A DNA stretch of 64,000 bases, from NCBI RefSeq assembly GCF_035294505.1, contig NZ_DATGKU010000182.1, positions 1 to 64,000 of the forward strand, read 5' to 3'. The notes below the pieces were generated by a model. The model saw nothing but the letters and a program-made list of their open reading frames with translations. It was not told the DNA's origin and searched no databases. Both the position numbers and the translations under genes were made by a program. The stretch comes from Chthonomonas sp035294505. Its GTDB lineage: Bacteria > Armatimonadota > Chthonomonadetes > Chthonomonadales > Chthonomonadaceae. This document shows positions 1-8,440 of this stretch, one piece after another; positions within the stretch are counted from its first letter, which is position 1, and the number at the start of each line of letters is the position of its first letter.

Positions 1-921
1 CGTTCGGTGGTCTATATTGATGCCTCAGAGACCGTGCGGGTTGAACCCGACATCTTTGACGAGATGATGGGCGTTGAGCCGCAGGTGGAGCAGAGCCATT
101 GGGAAGGTTCCGGGGTGATCATCACGCCGGATGGCTACATTTTGACCAATGAACATGTGGTAGGTCGTAGCGACAGCGGGCGCACAATTACGGTGACTTT
201 GGCCGATGGAAGGCGATTCAAGGGGCATTTGGTAGGGGCGGACTATACCACCGATGTGGCGTTAGTAAAGATTGATGGGCATAACCTGCCGGCCGCCAAA
301 TTGGGAACGGTAAGGGGCTTGGTGCCAGGGCAGATCTGTGTGGCCATCGGAAATCCACTTGGCTTACGGTTCACCGTTACCAACGGGGTGATCAGCGCGC
401 TCGATCGCCCTATCGCAACCGATGATGGACGCATCTACTCCCACCTCATTCAGCACAGTGCTGCCATTAACCCGGGCAATTCGGGCGGCCCCCTTGTGGA
501 TATCGAGGGGCGTGTTATCGGCATCAACACGCTAGTTCGCCAACATGCTGAGGGCATCGGCTTTGCCATCCCCATTGATACTGCCCTGCAAGTTGCCGAA
601 GAGCTTAAGGCCTACGGCAAAGTTCCACGACCTTGGCTTGGTGTGGTAGTGCAGACCAATACGCCTTCTTTAGCAACACGTTTTGGGCTGCCACCGGTGA
701 AAGGTGTTGTCGTTACCGGCGTGTACCGTGATGGGCCGGCGGCCCAAGCCGGCATCGAGCCGGGCGATGTTATTACCCGCATCAATGGCCGACCGATAAC
801 GGATAGCGACCAGTTCCGTGCGGTTACGCAGGGTTTGAAGGTGGGGAGCACGGTGACTCTGGAGGTGCATCGAGGCGACCAGTACGCCCAGGTTCAGGTT
901 CAGGTGGCTCAACAGCCCTAA
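1..921 (+). CDS. HtrA/DegP-like serine protease, 5' end cut by window
   Basis: The frame is open to the left window edge, so the N-terminus is missing; about 306 residues are visible. They hold a trypsin-like S1C protease domain followed by one PDZ domain. Counting from the GTG at 7, the catalytic triad is H50 (TNEHVVG), D83 (TTDVALVKI) and S159 (NPGNSGGPL), and the PDZ domain covers about residues 214-300. All three catalytic residues are intact. The visible start corresponds to the 'PAVV-I' strand at the beginning of the usual protease domain, so a signal peptide or membrane anchor should lie upstream of the window. Family role: periplasmic protein quality control, degrading or holding misfolded envelope proteins. 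The next gene starts about 290 bp downstream and is probably a separate unit. Confidence 0.93.
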   Translation, partial: RSVVYIDASETVRVEPDIFDEMMGVEPQVEQSHWEGSGVIITPDGYILTNEHVVGRSDSGRTITVTLADGRRFKGHLVGADYTTDVALVKIDGHNLPAAKLGTVRGLVPGQICVAIGNPLGLRFTVTNGVISALDRPIATDDGRIYSHLIQHSAAINPGNSGGPLVDIEGRVIGINTLVRQHAEGIGFAIPIDTALQVAEELKAYGKVPRPWLGVVVQTNTPSLATRFGLPPVKGVVVTGVYRDGPAAQAGIEPGDVITRINGRPITDSDQFRAVTQGLKVGSTVTLEVHRGDQYAQVQVQVAQQP

Positions 922-1214
922 CCCTGTAAAAGATTCGCGGTTCTGCCACAATTCTGGAATGGGAGGGCGGAGATTCTGAAGGGAGCGAGCATAAAAAATA
1001 CAGAAAAGCACACATGTTCATTCAAGCGCGATTTAAGGGTACTATATCATCCGTACCGGTTCAAAAAGCATAGTGCACATTCGTGCCCGCGAGCAGGCAA
1101 ATAAAAAACATCATCCATCAGGGGCGGTTTCCCTAACGGAGTATCGGTCATTGTCCGCGGGTTGCTGCCGTGCCTTCGGCAGCGGCTTCAGGAAGGGATA
1201 AGGAGTCACTCGCT
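922..1214. other. Intergenic region before the sigma factor operon
   Basis: I see no credible coding sequence. The stretch must hold the promoter of the sigma/anti-sigma operon. A weak sigma-70-like pair (TTCAAG at 1021-1026, TATATC at 1043-1048, 16 bp apart) is present but not convincing, and I could not identify an ECF-type promoter with confidence. No hairpin followed by a T-run is evident after the protease gene. Confidence 0.4.
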
Positions 1215-1829
1215 ATGGAGACAGGATTACAACGATGGAAGCGGTCGCTTTCGCTTACCAATGATCTAGCGACGGCCACCCCGGAGCAGCGCGAGGAGCT
1301 GTACTGGCTGCAGCGCTGTGCGGAGGGAGATGAGCGCGCCGTGCGCTGGATACTGCAAAAGTATCGTGATCGGGTTGTACGCTTGGCCGCTCAGGTATTG
1401 CGCAGTTCACGTGAAGCGGAGGATATAGCGCAGGAAGCGTTTGTAAAAGCGTTTCGCCAGATCGGACAGTTTCGTGGTGAGGTCAGTTTTTACGCATGGC
1501 TCTATCGCATCGTTGTGAACCTGTGTTTAGATAGGATGCGGCGTAAAAGCACCAAGCTTGAGACCTCTCTTGATGCGGAGGCTCTTTCAACGCTCGTTGC
1601 TCCGAGCGTTGATACCGATCAGCGGCTTGCTATCGAACAGATCATCAACTCGCTATCGCCGCCCATTCGTGCCGCACTCATTCTGCGAGAGGTGGAGGGT
1701 CTCGAGTATGCAGAGATAGCTGAAGTATTGGACATTCCTGTAGGCACGGTGCGCTCACGTTTAAGCGCCGCAAGAGAGCAGTTTCGCCAGAAGTGGCTCG
1801 CGTTGCAGGAGGAGATAGAGAATGTCTGA
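1215..1829 (+). CDS. ECF-family RNA polymerase sigma factor (RpoE-like)
   Basis: This 204-residue protein has sigma-70 region 2 (about residues 40-110, with the typical EAEDIAQEAFVKAF helix) and region 4 (about 140-195, with the helix-turn-helix 'YAEIAEVLDIPVGTVRSRL'), and no region 3, as in ECF sigma factors. I place the start at ATG 1215, because AAGGAG at 1200-1205 lies nine bases upstream; an earlier in-frame start at 1170 would add 15 residues of low-complexity sequence without a ribosome binding site. It overlaps the anti-sigma gene by 8 bp, which suggests translational coupling. It probably directs polymerase to envelope-stress or surface genes and its own operon; the actual regulon cannot be read from this window. 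Confidence 0.95.
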   Translation: METGLQRWKRSLSLTNDLATATPEQREELYWLQRCAEGDERAVRWILQKYRDRVVRLAAQVLRSSREAEDIAQEAFVKAFRQIGQFRGEVSFYAWLYRIVVNLCLDRMRRKSTKLETSLDAEALSTLVAPSVDTDQRLAIEQIINSLSPPIRAALILREVEGLEYAEIAEVLDIPVGTVRSRLSAAREQFRQKWLALQEEIENV

Positions 1830-2328
1830 TCCATGCCGGCGATGGCGCCGACTGCTTTCTTTGGAGATGGATGGGGCTTTGCCGTTTGCGAAGCGTCAGG
1901 AGTTGTTTGCGCATCTTCAGACATGTGCCTCTTGTCGCAACGCCTACGAGGCCTACCAGCAGATGCGGGCGTACCTGCAACAAGAGAATGGGTGTGGGGT
2001 TTCCCCCTCGTTAGATGACCGCGTTCTGCAGGCTCTAGCGCAACCGCAGCCTCTTACTTGGTGGGAACAGAGAAAGGCGGTGATCGTCTTTTTGGCTCAG
2101 GCTGCAGCTGGTGCAGTAGCCGCAGCAGCAGTTACCTGGATTTTGCTGCTATCTTCGCTTCATCTGTCGCGGCCCTCTCGGGGAGTGCCTGGAGATATAC
2201 AGCTCACGAAGAGCCATCGTTTTGTGCCGGGCACCCTGGCGTTACCTTTAAACACCTCTTCACCGCGAGCAGCCCTCATGTGGCACTCGACTTCAGCGCC
2301 CGAAGTTCGTACGTATACCCCTCAATAG
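1822..2328 (+). CDS. Zinc-finger (zf-HC2) transmembrane anti-sigma factor
   Basis: The 168-residue product carries the anti-sigma zinc-binding signature H31-x3-C35-x2-C38 near the N-terminus (HLQTCASC), then a single membrane segment at about residues 86-110 rich in Ala and Val, and a C-terminal tail of about 58 residues that would face the periplasm. This is the architecture of ZAS-type anti-sigma factors, which hold the cognate sigma factor at the membrane until a signal releases it. The start overlaps the end of the sigma gene, so the partner is almost certainly the sigma factor at 1215. The sequence does not show whether release occurs by proteolysis or by a conformational change. Confidence 0.9.
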   Translation: MSDPCRRWRRLLSLEMDGALPFAKRQELFAHLQTCASCRNAYEAYQQMRAYLQQENGCGVSPSLDDRVLQALAQPQPLTWWEQRKAVIVFLAQAAAGAVAAAAVTWILLLSSLHLSRPSRGVPGDIQLTKSHRFVPGTLALPLNTSSPRAALMWHSTSAPEVRTYTPQ

Positions 2329-2333
2329 CCACG

Positions 2334-4253
2334 ATGCCAGCTACGCATTCGCAGCCATGGGAGCCTCATCAGCCTAAGCCGCTTTTTACCGCTCCCAAAG
2401 GGTGGGGATCGGTAAAAGGCTGGTATTTCGGCATCGTTATCGGGGTTTTGGGCGGGCTGGCACTTCTGCCTTTCACTCGGAACATACTTGTCGCCCAGTG
2501 GGAGACTTCCTTAACCTCCGGATATAGCGGGTTGGTTGCGCCCATGCATCTATCGGCGAGTGACGCCGCCCGCCTAGAGTGGGTGGCGAATGCAGAGCCA
2601 TCGGATGTTCTCGTGCAGATGGGGTTCATTTCGGCAAGCCTAGATCATCCTCTTTCTGCTTCCAACTTCTCAGCGAACACTCTCTCACGGCTTTTAGGGC
2701 TTATACAAAAACATCCGAATAGGGCGGGGTTGTACGCCCTTTTGGTGCGTGTAGCGCTTCAGCAAGAGAGCAGCGACGTGGTTGCTGCCGATCTTTCGAT
2801 GAACCCTGTGCCCGCCTCCAGACCCAACACGCTTTCTCCTGTAGCACCACAAAGGGCAGCGATACTCGAAGCGGCCTTGAAGAGAGGCGAACAGCTAGAG
2901 CCGAACAACGCCTTTTGGCCGGCCATGCGCGCTTGGCTTTACTTTTCCGATCACCAGGAGTCACAAGGCGAGCGGGCGTTGGAACGTGTTATCTCTACTT
3001 CTCAGTGGGACTCGCATCTTTATGAACAGGTGTTAGGGGAATGGCGGCTCTATGCACAGGTTTTCGGCGATCAGGGGGCTTTACAGAAGCTTGAGCCGCT
3101 TACGCTACTCTCTTTCCCGCATTTGCAGGCCTTGCGGGCCATGGCTTTTCATGTGCATGATGAGGCCGAGCAGGATATAGCGGTGGGGCACCTATCTCAG
3201 GCGTTCCGGCTGCATCATGCGCTAGCTCGTTTGGGCGAGATACTGCGCGACACGGCCCCGTGGGCCTACGAGGCCCTTTTGGGAACCGATTTAGTGCTCA
3301 TTGCGAGCACGGGAGATAAGACACCCTTGCAAGGAGAGGGGATGATCGACTCGTTAACTACATGGGAGCCTTACGGTCGGCGCTATCTAGCCCTGTTACG
3401 TCGTAGCGGAGAGGAGGCAGAGGCCCGTTGGCTAGAGCATGAGGTTATCAAAAGTTTGAAACTGCGTCAGACGCTGGGGCTTGCGCGTTCCGTGGCGCCC
3501 TATGATGGGGTACCGCCCGGTATTCCTCTTAAGGCTCTGCTGTCCGATTGGATGTTGGGAGTGCTTACACTGCAGCAGATGATGGGACTTTTGGGCAGCT
3601 TTTTTATTCTCGGTGCCGGGTCGCTGCTGATAAAACGGTTTCCGCGTGCACCACTTTTGCTCTTTCTGGCGCTTGCGATACTTTTTATAGGTTTGCTCTA
3701 TCTCTTTTCCCTTCTACCCTCGATGGGGTGGGCATTAGGGGTTCTTGTCTGTGGGGTGCTGTTATGGCTGGTGGGTTTGTCCTGGCTATCTGGTCGTCTT
3801 TTTGACAAGGAGGAACCGAGAACGGAGCCTTCTTGGAAAACGAGCGCCCTTTGTATTATTTTAGCCTTCGGGGTAACGGCAGCTTTGTGGGGTGGGCTTC
3901 ATGTGCAGATAGGGCAGATGCACCCTTTGGCGCGCGTGTTGTCGGGATTGGATAGTGTTGGGCCTCATGAAGACCAGGCGCAGATGCTTCTACGTTGGTT
4001 TCTTGGCCTGTCGTTTGCGTTTGTGGTCTGCATGTCGGGGGGAACGAGAAGTCTGTTGTTGAGGCACAGGCCTTTAGAGGGGGCTTTTCAAGTGGTTCGC
4101 AACCTGCTGTGGCCTGCGCTAGCCCTTATGGTGATTGTCTACCTCGCTCTGCTGCAGATTACCATTAGGCAGGATGCCCGCACCGCAGCGGCCATTCAAC
4201 AGGCTGCAATTAATGATAGAGAGTGGGTATTAACGCATACATTGTCTGAATAG
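2334..4253 (+). CDS. Large multi-spanning membrane protein of unknown function
   Basis: This is a 639-residue protein I do not recognise. The frame is open further upstream, but that part overlaps the anti-sigma gene, so I use ATG 2334, five bases after the anti-sigma stop. One membrane segment lies near the N-terminus (about residues 30-50). A long soluble, helix-rich middle (about 50-390) resembles tetratricopeptide-like repeats and should be extracytoplasmic. A cluster of about six hydrophobic helices fills the C-terminal third. Because it is the third gene of the sigma/anti-sigma operon, it may be the sensor or an effector of that system; this is inference from position only. Confidence 0.8.
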   Translation: MPATHSQPWEPHQPKPLFTAPKGWGSVKGWYFGIVIGVLGGLALLPFTRNILVAQWETSLTSGYSGLVAPMHLSASDAARLEWVANAEPSDVLVQMGFISASLDHPLSASNFSANTLSRLLGLIQKHPNRAGLYALLVRVALQQESSDVVAADLSMNPVPASRPNTLSPVAPQRAAILEAALKRGEQLEPNNAFWPAMRAWLYFSDHQESQGERALERVISTSQWDSHLYEQVLGEWRLYAQVFGDQGALQKLEPLTLLSFPHLQALRAMAFHVHDEAEQDIAVGHLSQAFRLHHALARLGEILRDTAPWAYEALLGTDLVLIASTGDKTPLQGEGMIDSLTTWEPYGRRYLALLRRSGEEAEARWLEHEVIKSLKLRQTLGLARSVAPYDGVPPGIPLKALLSDWMLGVLTLQQMMGLLGSFFILGAGSLLIKRFPRAPLLLFLALAILFIGLLYLFSLLPSMGWALGVLVCGVLLWLVGLSWLSGRLFDKEEPRTEPSWKTSALCIILAFGVTAALWGGLHVQIGQMHPLARVLSGLDSVGPHEDQAQMLLRWFLGLSFAFVVCMSGGTRSLLLRHRPLEGAFQVVRNLLWPALALMVIVYLALLQITIRQDARTAAAIQQAAINDREWVLTHTLSE

Positions 4254-4271
4254 AGCACTTTTGCGGAAATA

Positions 4272-4301
4272 TTGCGATTTTGCGGGTGAGAGTGCTATAA
4301 T
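4272..4301 (+). promoter_or_regulatory. Sigma-70-type promoter of ndk
   Basis: TTGCGA at 4272-4277 and a consensus TATAAT at 4296-4301 are separated by 18 bp. The ndk start codon lies 44 bp downstream of the -10 element. This marks ndk as its own transcription unit, separate from the sigma operon. Confidence 0.7.
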
Positions 4302-4345
4302 CTGCACTTGGTTTTCTAAATGGCGGTAGGCCACATGAGGAGAGT

Positions 4346-4762
4346 ATGGAGCGTACTTTTATTATGGTAAAGCCGGACGGTGTGGAGCGACGGCTTGTGG
4401 GTGAGATCGTTCGGCGATTTGAGCAGAAGGGGCTACGACTGGTCGGCATGAAGCTGCTGTTGCCCAGTCGCGAGCTTGCCGAGAATCACTACGCCGTGCA
4501 TCGTGAGCGACCCTTCTTTCAAGACCTTGTGAATTTCATTACCAGCGGGCCGGTAGTCGCGATGGTATGGGAAGGGCCTAATGCGGTACGCCTTGCCCGA
4601 TCTCTTATCGGTGCCACAAACCCGCTTGATGCCGCTCCGGGAACCATACGGGGTGATTTTGCTACAGAGATCACCACGAATCTCGTACACGGTTCCGATT
4701 CGGTGGAGACTGCGGAAAAGGAGATAGCACTCTGGTTTCGACCGGAGGAGCTGTTACGCTAA
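4346..4762 (+). CDS. ndk: Nucleoside diphosphate kinase
   Basis: The 138-residue length is standard for the family. The protein transfers the gamma phosphate of ATP to nucleoside diphosphates through a phosphohistidine intermediate, keeping the (d)NTP pools balanced. The active-site histidine is H115 within NLVHGSDS, and the N-terminal strand 'RTFIMVKPDGV' with the nucleotide-binding lysine is conserved. A good promoter sits just upstream (TATAAT at 4296), and GGAG precedes the ATG. Nothing is unusual about this gene. It is a cytoplasmic housekeeping enzyme. Confidence 0.98.
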   Translation: MERTFIMVKPDGVERRLVGEIVRRFEQKGLRLVGMKLLLPSRELAENHYAVHRERPFFQDLVNFITSGPVVAMVWEGPNAVRLARSLIGATNPLDAAPGTIRGDFATEITTNLVHGSDSVETAEKEIALWFRPEELLR

Positions 4763-4823
4763 GCGCTTCGAAAAATCTTGCAATCGGCGTAAAAAAGATT
4801 TCCCGTATTCGCGCGAAATGCGG

Positions 4824-4829
4824 TATAAT
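4824..4829 (+). promoter_or_regulatory. Probable -10 element of the pyruvate dehydrogenase operon
   Basis: A consensus TATAAT lies 92 bp upstream of the E1alpha start. The -35 region is poor (TTTCCC at 4799-4804 with a 19 bp gap), so an activator may be involved or the hexamer may be misjudged. The leader of roughly 85 bases shows no obvious riboswitch. Confidence 0.5.
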
Positions 4830-4921
4830 CTGAGAGGTAGGGTAGAAGGAACCTTCCCTACTTTGAAGAGATTCTGTGCTTCCACAAGAAGTTGAAATAG
4901 GCTAGATAGAGAGGAACCATC

Positions 4922-5932
4922 ATGGCAAAAACCATTGCCGAACGCTCCGCGAGGGGCGAGCTAACACGCGATGAGCTTATTGACCTCTATCGTCTTATGC
5001 TCCGTATCCGGCGGATGGAAGAGTCGGTCTACCAGAAATTCCACGAGGGCAAGATCGGGGGCTATCTTCATCGCTACGATGGTCAAGAGGCCCTTGTAGC
5101 CGGTGTCATTCCCCAACTGCGTCTTCCTGGGGATTATGTGCTCTGCACCTATCGCGATCATGCCCATGCGTTGGCCTGTGGCACCGAGATGCGCTCCATC
5201 ATGGCGGAGCTTTTGGGGCGCGCCACCGGCTGTGCCGGTGGAAAAGGAGGCTCGATGCACCTGATCAATCCAGATCGCGGCTTCCTGGGCGGCGACGGCA
5301 TTGTTGGAGGGCCGGTGCCGATCTCTCTGGGGGTTGGCTACGCGTTGAAATATAGAGGGGGCGACAACATCTGCGTCTGCTATTTCGGCGACGGGGCCAT
5401 GAACCAGGGGGGAGTGCATGAGGCTTTGAATATGGTGGGTCTCTACAAGCTCCCCATTCTTTATGTGCTGGAAAATAACCAGTACGCCATGGGAACTTCG
5501 GTGCAGCGCTCCACCGGGCAGCCCGACTTCGTGTTGAAGGCGAAGGCGCACGGCATTGAGGGAGAGCGGGTAGATGGCATGAACGTGCTGACCATGCATG
5601 AGGTCGCTCGCCGAGCCATTGAACGCATCCGCCAAACGGGAGAGGCCTACTTTTTGCAGGCCGACTGCTATCGCTTCGTGGGGCACGGCATTGGAGATGA
5701 TAACACCAAAGGTTGGATGTTCTACCGAACCGAAGAAGAGGTTCAAAAGTGGCGTGAGCGCGATCCGATCCTGCAGCTTCAGAAGTATCTCCAAGAGCAC
5801 AGCCTTATCTCCGCGGAAGAGCTAGATCAGATCGAACAAGAGGCCCGCGCCGAGGTCGCCGACGCCATTGCTTTTGCTGAAAACAGCCCCGAACCTCCTC
5901 TCGATAGCCTCTACGATCATGTCTATGTGTAG
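4922..5932 (+). CDS. pdhA: Pyruvate dehydrogenase E1 component, alpha subunit
   Basis: This 336-residue subunit binds thiamine diphosphate and, with E1beta, decarboxylates pyruvate and passes the acetyl group to lipoyl-E2. The thiamine diphosphate motif runs from GDG (156-158) to NN (185-186). The stretch 'MGTSVQRST' after the NN resembles the 'MGTSVERAS' phosphorylation-loop region of pyruvate dehydrogenases rather than acetoin dehydrogenases, which is why I prefer the PDH name. The start follows a GAGAGG ribosome binding site. E1beta begins 37 bp after the stop, and E2 follows. The alternatives, acetoin or branched-chain 2-oxoacid dehydrogenase, cannot be fully excluded. Confidence 0.93.
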   Translation: MAKTIAERSARGELTRDELIDLYRLMLRIRRMEESVYQKFHEGKIGGYLHRYDGQEALVAGVIPQLRLPGDYVLCTYRDHAHALACGTEMRSIMAELLGRATGCAGGKGGSMHLINPDRGFLGGDGIVGGPVPISLGVGYALKYRGGDNICVCYFGDGAMNQGGVHEALNMVGLYKLPILYVLENNQYAMGTSVQRSTGQPDFVLKAKAHGIEGERVDGMNVLTMHEVARRAIERIRQTGEAYFLQADCYRFVGHGIGDDNTKGWMFYRTEEEVQKWRERDPILQLQKYLQEHSLISAEELDQIEQEARAEVADAIAFAENSPEPPLDSLYDHVYV

Positions 5933-5969
5933 ATGCCAACACCAAAAGGGAGGAGTTCTTTTTTAGACC

Positions 5970-6947
5970 ATGGCTCGTATGCGCTATAATCAGGCCCTGC
6001 GACTCGCCCTTGCGGAGGAGATGGAGCGCGACCCCAATGTGTTTATCTGCGGCGAGGACGTGGGGCAGTATCAGGGAACCTATCGGGTAACCGAAGGGTT
6101 GTTTCAACGGTTTGGCCCCCGCCGTGTGCTCGATACACCCATCAGCGAAATCGGTATTGCCGGCCTCGCTACCGGAGCAGCCATGGTGGGGCTGCGGCCG
6201 GTAGCCGAGTTCATGACTTGGTCGTTTGCTTTAGAAGCGATGGACCAGCTGGTGAATCATGCCGCGAAGATCACCTATATGTCTAGCGGTCGAATCCACT
6301 GCCCCGTCGTCTTTCGTGGGCCGGCCGGGGTAGGAACGCAACTGTCTGCTCAACATTCGCAAAGCCTTGAATCGTGGTATGCCCACACTCCCGGCTTCAA
6401 AGTGGTGGTTCCCTCCACACCGGCCGACGCGAAAGGCCTTCTGAAAGCCGCAATTCGAGACGATAACCCGGTGATTTTTATGGAGCATGCCAGCCTGTAT
6501 GGGCTTGCCGGTGAGGTGCCGGAGGACCCCGATTTCACCATTCCTTTGGGGGTCGCTTCGGTTGTGCGCGAAGGCTCCGATGTAACTCTGATCTCCTATC
6601 TGCGATGCCTTCATCTGTGCCTCAAAGCAGCAGAGATATTAGAGAAAGACAACATCTCTTGTGAGGTCATTGACCTCCGTACGCTCGTGCCGTTAGACAT
6701 GGATACCTTGTTGCGTTCCATTAAAAAGACCCATCGTGCCGTGGTGGTTCACGATGAGTGGCGCAATGTGTCTATCAGCGCGGAGATCGCGGCTCGGCTC
6801 TACGAGCAGGGCTATGACGAGCTGGATGCGCCCATCGAGCGCGTGGCCGGGGCCGACGTGCCCATGCCTTACGCGCGCAATTTGGAGCGGGCCGCCATTC
6901 CCAATGAGAACGAGATTGTAGCCGCGGTGAGGCGCACACTCGCCTAG
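5970..6947 (+). CDS. pdhB: Pyruvate dehydrogenase E1 component, beta subunit
   Basis: The 325-residue protein has the transketolase pyrimidine-binding domain (about residues 4-180) followed by the C-terminal transketolase domain (about 200-320), which is the standard E1beta layout. Recognisable family motifs are 'FICGEDVGQYQGTYRVT' near the N-terminus, 'RVLDTPISEIGIAGLATG' and 'HDEWRNVSISAEIAA' in the C-terminal half. It forms the alpha2beta2 E1 heterotetramer with the preceding gene product. GGAGG lies about 16 bases upstream of the ATG, a somewhat long spacing, so translation may be coupled to pdhA. It is cytoplasmic and part of the 2-oxoacid dehydrogenase complex. Confidence 0.95.
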   Translation: MARMRYNQALRLALAEEMERDPNVFICGEDVGQYQGTYRVTEGLFQRFGPRRVLDTPISEIGIAGLATGAAMVGLRPVAEFMTWSFALEAMDQLVNHAAKITYMSSGRIHCPVVFRGPAGVGTQLSAQHSQSLESWYAHTPGFKVVVPSTPADAKGLLKAAIRDDNPVIFMEHASLYGLAGEVPEDPDFTIPLGVASVVREGSDVTLISYLRCLHLCLKAAEILEKDNISCEVIDLRTLVPLDMDTLLRSIKKTHRAVVVHDEWRNVSISAEIAARLYEQGYDELDAPIERVAGADVPMPYARNLERAAIPNENEIVAAVRRTLA

Positions 6948-7042
6948 GTCTCTAGACAAAGTATTTTTATCATTCCAGAAAGGTCGAAAAGAGGCTACGC
7001 TTCCAAAGGCATGGCCTCCTTTCTATCTGTTGAGGTGAACTC

Positions 7043-8323
7043 ATGGCAGAAGTTCGCATGCCTAAAATGGGCGATGGCATGGAAGAGGGGACGATCATCG
7101 CTTGGCTGAAGAAAGAGGGCGAGCCTGTCGCCAAAGGGGAGGCCATCGCCGAGATCGAAACGGATAAAGCAAGAGTCCCTCTGGAGTCGTATGAGGAGGG
7201 GGTCTTGACAAAGATTTTGGTGCAGCCAGGCGAGACCGTCCCTATTGGAACGGTCGTTGCCATTGTCGGGGAGCCGGCCGCCCAGAAAACCGATTCGCAA
7301 CGCTCGAACGGCGCAACGGTTACCTCGTCCACCGAGGAATCCAAAAATCTGCTTTCCTCTGCCCAGACGCCGATAAATACCTCTACTCCGCTCTCGCAAG
7401 CGACGAGAACAACAAGCGCTTCGTCGGAGGAGCGCGTGCGTGCCTCAGGCCTCGCGCGCTCCATTGCAAAGCAGTACGGCATAGACTTGCATCAGATCAA
7501 AGGCACCGGGCCAAATGGGCGCATCGTTGAGCGCGATGTACGTGCCTTTCTGCAAACCCAAACAAAACCAACGGCTCCGGCAACCGCTCCCACTGTGGAG
7601 CGAGCGCCAGAAACTGTGCCCACAACCGTTCCGGGACAAGAGATACAGCCATCCCGTATGCGCCGCGCCATTGCCGAACGCACGCGCAAGAGCAAGCAGA
7701 ACATCCCCCATTTCTATGTCACTATGGTCATCGAGATGGATCGGGCGCGGACGCTTTTGCAGGAGCTTAACGCGGACGCAAGCGATGGAAATAAGATCAC
7801 CATTAATGACCTCATCGTTAAGGCCTGCGCTATAGCCCTTACTCGTGTGCCCGAAGTTAACGCTTCATGGACGGATAATAATACCATCGTTCGCCATGAG
7901 GCCATTCATATCGGGATCGCCGTGGGCATCGAGGAGGGACTGATCGTGCCGGTGGTGCGCGATTGTCAGGCAAAGACGTTAAGGCAGATATCCGCCGAAG
8001 CCAAGCAGCTAATCGCCAAAGCCCGCAGCGGCCAGCTGAAGCCGGAGGAGTATAGCGGCAGCACATTCAGTATTTCCAACCTCGGCATGATGGGCGTGGA
8101 TGAGTTTACCGCCATTATCAACCCGCCCGACGCTGCGATATTGGCGGTGGGCGGCATTTTCCGTGAGCCGGTGGTGGTTGGCGATTCCGACGAGATCGCC
8201 ATACGTGCCCGCATGAAGGTGACCCTCTCCGCCGACCATCGGGTGCTCGATGGAGTGGTGGCCGCCCGATTTTTGCAGGAGCTGAAGCGGGTGTTGGAAG
8301 CGCCTCTATCGTTGCTCTCCTAA
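7043..8323 (+). CDS. pdhC: Dihydrolipoamide acetyltransferase (E2 of the PDH complex)
   Basis: This 426-residue E2 has one lipoyl domain (1-80) with lipoylated lysine K42 in 'EIETDKARV', a Pro/Thr/Ser-rich linker, a peripheral subunit-binding domain (about 132-168, 'RASGLARSIAKQYGIDL'), a second linker, and the catalytic domain (about 200-425) ending with the active-site sequence 'ADHRVLDGVVAARFL'. It transfers the acetyl group to CoA and forms the core of the complex. It follows E1beta by about 95 bp. No E3 (dihydrolipoamide dehydrogenase) gene is present in the window, so E3 must be encoded elsewhere and is probably shared with other complexes. Confidence 0.95.
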   Translation: MAEVRMPKMGDGMEEGTIIAWLKKEGEPVAKGEAIAEIETDKARVPLESYEEGVLTKILVQPGETVPIGTVVAIVGEPAAQKTDSQRSNGATVTSSTEESKNLLSSAQTPINTSTPLSQATRTTSASSEERVRASGLARSIAKQYGIDLHQIKGTGPNGRIVERDVRAFLQTQTKPTAPATAPTVERAPETVPTTVPGQEIQPSRMRRAIAERTRKSKQNIPHFYVTMVIEMDRARTLLQELNADASDGNKITINDLIVKACAIALTRVPEVNASWTDNNTIVRHEAIHIGIAVGIEEGLIVPVVRDCQAKTLRQISAEAKQLIAKARSGQLKPEEYSGSTFSISNLGMMGVDEFTAIINPPDAAILAVGGIFREPVVVGDSDEIAIRARMKVTLSADHRVLDGVVAARFLQELKRVLEAPLSLLS

Positions 8324-8440
8324 AGATTCGCCAGCTGAAACGCACATCGGTAAGAGAATGGGAACCTCTTTGCAAGCAAAATCCGGTAAAATGCACAGGC
8401 AGTACGGCTTCGGTGCCGTGTAAAGGAACAGGATGCCGTT

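Noticed and set aside
2058..2333. Longer start for the membrane protein of the sigma operon
   Set aside because: It would overlap the anti-sigma gene by 270 bp in another frame, and the extra residues look like a shadow translation; ATG 2334 fits the gene spacing.
4961..5800. A 279-codon open frame on the minus strand inside the PDH E1alpha gene
   Set aside because: It is the antisense of a clear gene, has no recognisable domain, and arises from codon bias.
4922..8323. Acetoin dehydrogenase complex (suggested by the AcuC-like neighbour)
   Set aside because: The E1alpha segment MGTSVQRST is of pyruvate dehydrogenase type; no other acetoin genes are present.
8370..8392. Promoter for the AcuC-like gene (TTGCAA and TAAAAT)
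   Set aside because: The spacing is 11 bp, so the two hexamers cannot act together.
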